The notes beneath the pieces were generated by a model. That model had not been told where the DNA came from. It did no database searches and saw nothing but the letters and a program-made list of their open reading frames with translations. Positions 53,477 through 57,154 of a stretch of 57,154 nucleotides of DNA are shown in pieces (within the stretch, counting starts at the first letter, position 1; every line of letters starts with the position of its first letter). A program made the position numbers and the translations under genes. The stretch is from Candidatus Aminicenantota bacterium (GTDB lineage: Bacteria; Acidobacteriota; Aminicenantia; Aminicenantales; Aminicenantaceae). Where the stretch lies: contig CP070750.1 of assembly GCA_020348385.1 (NCBI GenBank), positions 3,255,654-3,312,807 on the forward strand, in the 5' to 3' direction.

Positions 53477-54900
53477 TGGACGGGATATTAGGATCTGTCT
53501 ACCAAGTCGTGACAGCAATTATTCTCGTCTATTTTTTCCTGATCAATTCCCTGTATCTCTTGTTCATCTTCCTCTCGATATTGAAAATTTTCCGCTACAG
53601 AAACGCAATGGCCTATGTCAGTTTTAAGGACATCTTCCAGATGCCCCTTGTTAAACCCATATCCATTATTGCACCTGCTTACAATGAGGAGATGGGCATC
53701 ATAGAAAGCACCCAATCTCTTCTTTCATTGGAATACCCCTTATACGAAGTCATCGTGGTCAACGACGGTTCCAAAGATGACACACTTAAAAAGTTGATAA
53801 AAACTTTTGACCTAAAAAAATCAAAACGTGTCTTCCGGAAAATGATCGAAACAAAACCGATCAAAGGCATCTATATCTCACCATCCAATCCCAAACTCGT
53901 CGTGGTGGATAAGGTCAACGGCAAAAAGGCCGATGCCATGAATGCCGGGTTGAATGTCTCAAGGTATCCTTTGTTCTGCGGCATCGACAGCGACTCGATC
54001 CTCGAAAAAGAATCCCTGTTAAAAATGGTCCGCCCTTTTATCGAAGATCCTGAAAAAACCGTGGGAGCTGGAGGGATTGTTCGGCTGTCCAACGGATGCA
54101 AAGTCAAATCTGGGCAGGTCGTTAAAGTGAGATTGCCCCGTAGTCCCCTAGCACGTTTCCAGATACTCGAATATCTCAGAGCGTTTTTGGGAGGTAGGAT
54201 AGGTTTAAACTTGCTCAAGAGCACCCTTATTATATCGGGAGCTTTTGGCGTATTCCGGAAAGATGTCGCTTTGAAATGTGGCGGATACCGAGCGGCTTCT
54301 ATCGGTGAAGATATGGATCTGGTCGTCCGGATGCGCAAATATCTTCATGAGAAAAAGATTCCGTTTAAGCTAGAATTCGTCCCAGATCCCATATGCTGGA
54401 CAGAAGCACCCGAGACCTTAAAATCCCTATCAAATCAACGAAACAGATGGCATAGAGGACTCGTGGAAACCCTTTACCACAGCCGGAAAATGCTTTTCAA
54501 TCCTCGCTACGGCATCACAGGCATGTTTGCCATGCCTTTCTATTTGATATTTGAGATGCTCGGTCCGATTATCGAAGTAATGGGTTATACTATTTTCACG
54601 GTCCTTCTCATTTTCGGGCAATATGACCAGCCTTTTGCCCTGCTGTTTTTCCTGTTGGCTGTCGTTTTTGGGATACTTTTGTCCCTTCTTTCTATACTTC
54701 TCGAAGAATATTCAGCACGAAGGTACCCACGTTTGAAGGATATCATCATTATCATTGCTTATGGCCTAATGGAAAATATTTTGTACAGACAATGGCTGGC
54801 TCTTGTCAGAGCCAGGGCGTTCATCGACCTTGCATTAGGGAAAGAAGAATGGGGTGAGATGGAGAAGAGGGGATTTGCATTCGACAGTCAGAAACAATAA
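53476..54900 (+). CDS. Processive family 2 glycosyltransferase (PgaC/BcsA-like)
   Basis: 474 residues. N-terminal membrane helix (about 10-38), GT2 catalytic domain (about 60-330) with APAYNEE, D97 (VVNDGSKDD), the D-x-D site DSDS (171-174), base motif GEDMD (277-281) and QRNRW (321-325), the processive Q/RxxRW. Two to four membrane helices follow (about 340-435). Such enzymes polymerise and export exopolysaccharide (poly-N-acetylglucosamine, cellulose or hyaluronan type). Product not determined. Starts on the last base of the HEAT gene stop. Confidence 0.88.
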   Translation: MDGILGSVYQVVTAIILVYFFLINSLYLLFIFLSILKIFRYRNAMAYVSFKDIFQMPLVKPISIIAPAYNEEMGIIESTQSLLSLEYPLYEVIVVNDGSKDDTLKKLIKTFDLKKSKRVFRKMIETKPIKGIYISPSNPKLVVVDKVNGKKADAMNAGLNVSRYPLFCGIDSDSILEKESLLKMVRPFIEDPEKTVGAGGIVRLSNGCKVKSGQVVKVRLPRSPLARFQILEYLRAFLGGRIGLNLLKSTLIISGAFGVFRKDVALKCGGYRAASIGEDMDLVVRMRKYLHEKKIPFKLEFVPDPICWTEAPETLKSLSNQRNRWHRGLVETLYHSRKMLFNPRYGITGMFAMPFYLIFEMLGPIIEVMGYTIFTVLLIFGQYDQPFALLFFLLAVVFGILLSLLSILLEEYSARRYPRLKDIIIIIAYGLMENILYRQWLALVRARAFIDLALGKEEWGEMEKRGFAFDSQKQ

Positions 54901-54965
54901 AACAAATCTCAAAAGATCCTTCAGCTCGATCCTAACGATCCCGATTCCACCTTCTGCTGGTAAAG

Positions 54966-55334
54966 CTATTTCTCTTGGGGCTTGAAGAGCTGGACGGTTT
55001 CGTCCTTGATCAGGATGACGAATGAATAAATCGCCAGGGCCGTTCCCAATGGAAAACTCAAAATGCTGAGGAAGGCCACGATCAATGTCAGGATTCTCCC
55101 CCATTCCTTCCTCTTCATCAATCCTATACCTGCGATGATTTTGGGGATGGCCAGAATGAATAGAAAAATGCCAACTCCCACACCCACCGTTCTGAGGATC
55201 ACCGGCGCTTCATAGCCAATATCCGGGATAAAAGACACCCCGAAAAGGACAAAAAACGCTACAAATCCGCCAAAAAAAGTAAAGACTCCGAGAGCTATCC
55301 AAAAAATACCGAGCAGATTGACATGTTTTTCCAT
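54966..55334 (-). CDS. Small four-helix membrane protein of unknown function
   Basis: 122 residues with four hydrophobic segments (LLGIFWIALGVFTFFGGFVA, TVGVGVGIFLFILAIPKIIA, ILTLIVAFLSILSFPLGTAL). AAGGAGG precedes the ATG. Located 11 nt after the YbjQ-family gene, probably co-transcribed. No specific family recognised. Confidence 0.8.
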   Translation of the reverse strand: MEKHVNLLGIFWIALGVFTFFGGFVAFFVLFGVSFIPDIGYEAPVILRTVGVGVGIFLFILAIPKIIAGIGLMKRKEWGRILTLIVAFLSILSFPLGTALAIYSFVILIKDETVQLFKPQEK

Positions 55335-55345
55335 TTTATCCTCCT

Positions 55346-55678
55346 TTATGCTTCTTCATATGTCACGGCTGTGCCGCTGGCACTGACCATCAGCATGCCC
55401 CCACCTTGGCCTACCTGAATGGTCTCGTAATCAAGATCGACACCGATAATGGCATTGGCGTTCATGGTTCTGGCCTGTTCCTTCATCTCTTCGATGGCTA
55501 TTTCTTTGGCCTGCTTCAATTCCTTCTCATAGGCAGCCGACCGGCCTCCAACGATGTCTCTAATGCCGGCAAACAGGTCTTTGAAAATATTGGCGCCAAG
55601 AATGGCTTCACCGGATACCAATCCAAAGTAATGCGTGATTTTCTTCCCCTCGATGGAAGGAGTGGTAAGTATGAGCAT
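55346..55678 (-). CDS. YbjQ/UPF0145 family protein (heavy-metal-binding-like domain)
   Basis: 110 residues covering the whole family: [20 protein letters not shown], then [16 protein letters not shown] and [11 protein letters not shown]. YbjQ-type proteins form pentamers; a metal-binding role was suggested by name only. AAGGAGG precedes the ATG. First of two genes with the membrane protein downstream. Confidence 0.92.
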   Translation of the reverse strand: MLILTTPSIEGKKITHYFGLVSGEAILGANIFKDLFAGIRDIVGGRSAAYEKELKQAKEIAIEEMKEQARTMNANAIIGVDLDYETIQVGQGGGMLMVSASGTAVTYEEA

Positions 55679-55728
55679 GGTTCCTCCTTTCTCTCTATTT
55701 TATCATACGGAATTATGCTTCAACGGTT

Positions 55729-56190
55729 TTACGGTTTTTTATTCAATATTTCTTCAATTTGGACTTCCATATCCTTGAAGTGAGAGCCCCGCCAGAAAAC
55801 CCTTCCACAGCTCGGACATAGGGCAAAAGAATCGGCATGTTCAAAAACGAAGGAGGAGACAAGGTTTTTCGCATTCTTTTTGGGTAGCCCTTTCAACTCC
55901 ACGTTGCAATCGATACACCGGGTGTGAGGGGCGACCTTCTCCTTAAGATTGAAATGTTCCATGACCTGTTGGATCTGGCCCTTCCACTCCTCGCTCTCCA
56001 GAAACAGAGTCTCGACATCCTTTGCTTGTTGGATCAATCCGGTGTCCTTTGTTAGGAGGACTCTTTCTTCTTTCCGGGCTATGATCAGCAGCTCATCATC
56101 CTCGATCTTGCTGAAAAAAAGAGTATCGAATCCCAAAATTTTGAGCCACTTGGCCAGCTTTCCCAGCATGCAGTCAACGACAAACCTCAT
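55729..56190 (-). CDS. Mut7-C RNase-domain (PIN-like) protein with zinc ribbon
   Basis: 153 residues. N-terminal PIN-like part (FVVDCMLGKLAKWLKILGFD, SKIEDDELLIIA, LLTKDTGLI), with the acidic residues of Mut7-C nucleases. A C-terminal zinc ribbon follows (C-x2-C in TRCIDCNVE and C-x2-C in ALCPSCGRVFWRGSH). A likely RNase; substrate unknown. AGGGA precedes the ATG. Starts 24 nt after the metal-exporter-like gene. Confidence 0.88.
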   Translation of the reverse strand: MRFVVDCMLGKLAKWLKILGFDTLFFSKIEDDELLIIARKEERVLLTKDTGLIQQAKDVETLFLESEEWKGQIQQVMEHFNLKEKVAPHTRCIDCNVELKGLPKKNAKNLVSSFVFEHADSFALCPSCGRVFWRGSHFKDMEVQIEEILNKKP

Positions 56191-56214
56191 GATGATTCCC
56201 TGAAGAAAGGTTCC

Positions 56215-56931
56215 TCACAATCCGAGGAACTGAACACTCATACCTGAAATGAAAATCATAGCTCCGGCGATGGCATGGACATATCTTTCCAAAAAGCCCA
56301 ACCGAATGAAACGAACGCCCCAGGAAGCCGCTGCGATAATAATCAACATGGTCAGAATCGTCGTCAGTCCAAAAGCAAGCGTAACCAACACCACACCCCC
56401 GATGTTGTGTTTGGCCGCAGGATACATCAGAAGAGGGATGAGGGGTTCGCACGGCCCGAACACGAAGATGGTAAACAGGATCCATGGAGTTAGGGTCGAT
56501 TTGATCTTTTCGTCGTGGACATGGGAGTGGGCCGCTTTCTGATGGGTGTGGTCATGTTCATGCTCCACGCCGTCGGCATGAAGATGAATATGCTTGTGAG
56601 GTTTATTTTTAATGGCTCGATGAAGACCCCAAATAAAATAAGCCAATCCAAATCCGATCAAAAGCCATGCAGCTAAACTCCCGCGGAAAGACTCGATCCC
56701 TTCGATCCGAAAAATCGCCGTTCCAAGGGCAATCCCAACAAAACCGATGACCACCGAACTCAACACATGGCCCAATCCGCACAGGAAGGAGATAAAAAGC
56801 GTCTTTGGAAGAGTCCATCTTCGGGCACGGCCGATCACGATAAACGGCAGGTAATGATCCGGTCCGAGTAGAGTGTGGACAAACCCGATAGTGGCCGCGG
56901 TTCCAGCTAAAACCAATATTTCGCTATTCAT
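56215..56931 (-). CDS. UreH/NicO-like metal transporter with histidine-rich loop
   Basis: 238 residues from the ATG at 56931; longer frames run into the tRNA. About six membrane helices. Two mirrored motifs: FVHTLLGPDHYLPFIVIGR and FVFGPCEPLIPLLMYP. Between them is a cytoplasmic loop with about 11 histidines (about 112-139: HKHIHLHADGVEHEHDHTH). This resembles RcnA/NicO-type nickel/cobalt export or the UreH-like branch of the LysE superfamily. Metal unknown. No clear ribosome site; possibly co-transcribed with tRNA-Ala, 22 nt upstream. Confidence 0.8.
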   Translation of the reverse strand: MNSEILVLAGTAATIGFVHTLLGPDHYLPFIVIGRARRWTLPKTLFISFLCGLGHVLSSVVIGFVGIALGTAIFRIEGIESFRGSLAAWLLIGFGLAYFIWGLHRAIKNKPHKHIHLHADGVEHEHDHTHQKAAHSHVHDEKIKSTLTPWILFTIFVFGPCEPLIPLLMYPAAKHNIGGVVLVTLAFGLTTILTMLIIIAAASWGVRFIRLGFLERYVHAIAGAMIFISGMSVQFLGL

Positions 56932-56953
56932 AACGTTTATTCTAAAAGAAAGA

Positions 56954-57029
56954 TGGTGGACGGTATGGGGCTCGAACCCACGACCTCGGCATTGCGAACG
57001 CCGCGCTCTCCCAGCTGAGCTAACCGCCC
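56954..57029 (-). tRNA. tRNA-Ala (anticodon CGC)
   Basis: 76 bases including a genomically encoded CCA. Acceptor GGGCGGT pairs with ACCGTCC and includes the G3-U70 pair that identifies alanine tRNA. D arm TAGCTCAGCTGGGAGAGC, anticodon loop TTCGCAA (CGC at 34-36), T arm GTGGGTTCGAGCCCCAT. All stems pair. Confidence 0.95.
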
Positions 57030-57065
57030 ACATTATTGATAATCAATAAATTACATGTTTATTTA

Positions 57066-57142
57066 ATTTGTCATCATCTTCTATATGACAAATAGGTGAC
57101 AAATTTACCACTTTTAGAAGTTTTTTTCCACTATATGACAAA
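57066..57142. repeat. Repeated TTTGTCA / TGACAAA motifs at the right edge
   Basis: CTATATGACAAA occurs at 57081-57092 and 57131-57142, exactly 50 bp apart. Between them is GTGACAAAT, and an inverted TTTGTCA lies at 57067-57073. They lie upstream of the tRNA in an A/T-rich stretch cut by the window edge. They could be operator sites of a gene beyond the edge or recombinase arm sites. Confidence 0.4.
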
Positions 57143-57154
57143 CCTCTTCAATTC

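Overview
The window looks like chromosomal DNA of a Gram-negative bacterium with an outer membrane. Signs of this are Tat and Sec signal peptides, lipoproteins, beta-barrel proteins and many exported PD40/TolB-like propellers. GC is moderate, with AT-rich intergenic regions. The combination of many TPR+PD40 proteins, three DUF5916 proteins, a ferredoxin-tailed Tat aldo/keto reductase and a DUF4097 protein resembles Candidatus Aminicenantes or related Acidobacteriota. That is an inference from gene families: there is no rRNA or marker gene here. The only RNA gene seen is a tRNA-Ala(CGC) near the right end.

Layout. 1-4.1 kb (minus): msrP, an ECF sigma factor, its anti-sigma factor and the start of a TPR+PD40 protein. 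4.2-5.0 kb (plus): a VapBC-type toxin-antitoxin pair with a three-half-site operator. 5.1-21.0 kb (minus): three tandem paralogous units, each sensor histidine kinase, OmpR-family regulator, exported TPR+PD40 propeller, each ending at a GGGGACGG palindrome. 21.0-25.9 kb (minus): a small outer-membrane barrel, a DUF4382 lipoprotein, a metzincin-TPR protein, a nucleotidyltransferase-like protein with a tiny partner, and a conserved beta-rich protein. 26.0-28.2 kb: a DUF5916 protein. 28.3-33.8 kb: hydantoinase, Asp/Glu/hydantoin racemase, S9 peptidase and a class III aminotransferase. 33.9-34.3 kb: a small element bounded by 19-bp inverted repeats. 34.3-38.5 kb (minus): an operon of an exported LanC-like lipoprotein, a small membrane protein, a PAP2 phosphatase and an ABC-class ATPase. 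38.7-42.8 kb: exported DsrE, Tat aldo/keto reductase, DUF5916. 43.0-48.3 kb: SPFH/NfeD pair, DUF4097 protein with a sigma/anti-sigma pair, and a divergent DUF2089/membrane/SHOCT-like operon. 48.3-51.4 kb: DUF5916 and an isochorismatase-fold hydrolase. 51.6-54.9 kb (plus): response regulator, HEAT-repeat protein, processive glycosyltransferase. 55.0-57.0 kb (minus): small membrane protein, YbjQ family, Mut7-C, a metal-exporter-like protein and tRNA-Ala.

The most interesting system is the 5.1-21.0 kb array. Upstream of every kinase gene, every propeller gene and one 46-codon membrane-protein gene there are three or four 5-bp half-sites spaced exactly 11 bp apart. The promoter-proximal half-site begins exactly 27 nt before a -10-like hexamer in all seven cases. 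This is the architecture expected for OmpR/PhoB-type activation. It suggests each regulator drives its own kinase operon and its cognate exported propeller. Units 2 and 3 share one half-site flavour and unit 1 has another, matching a different recognition helix in its regulator. The sensors carry TPR-like repeats outside the membrane and the propellers begin with TPRs, so sensor and output may share a ligand or partner.
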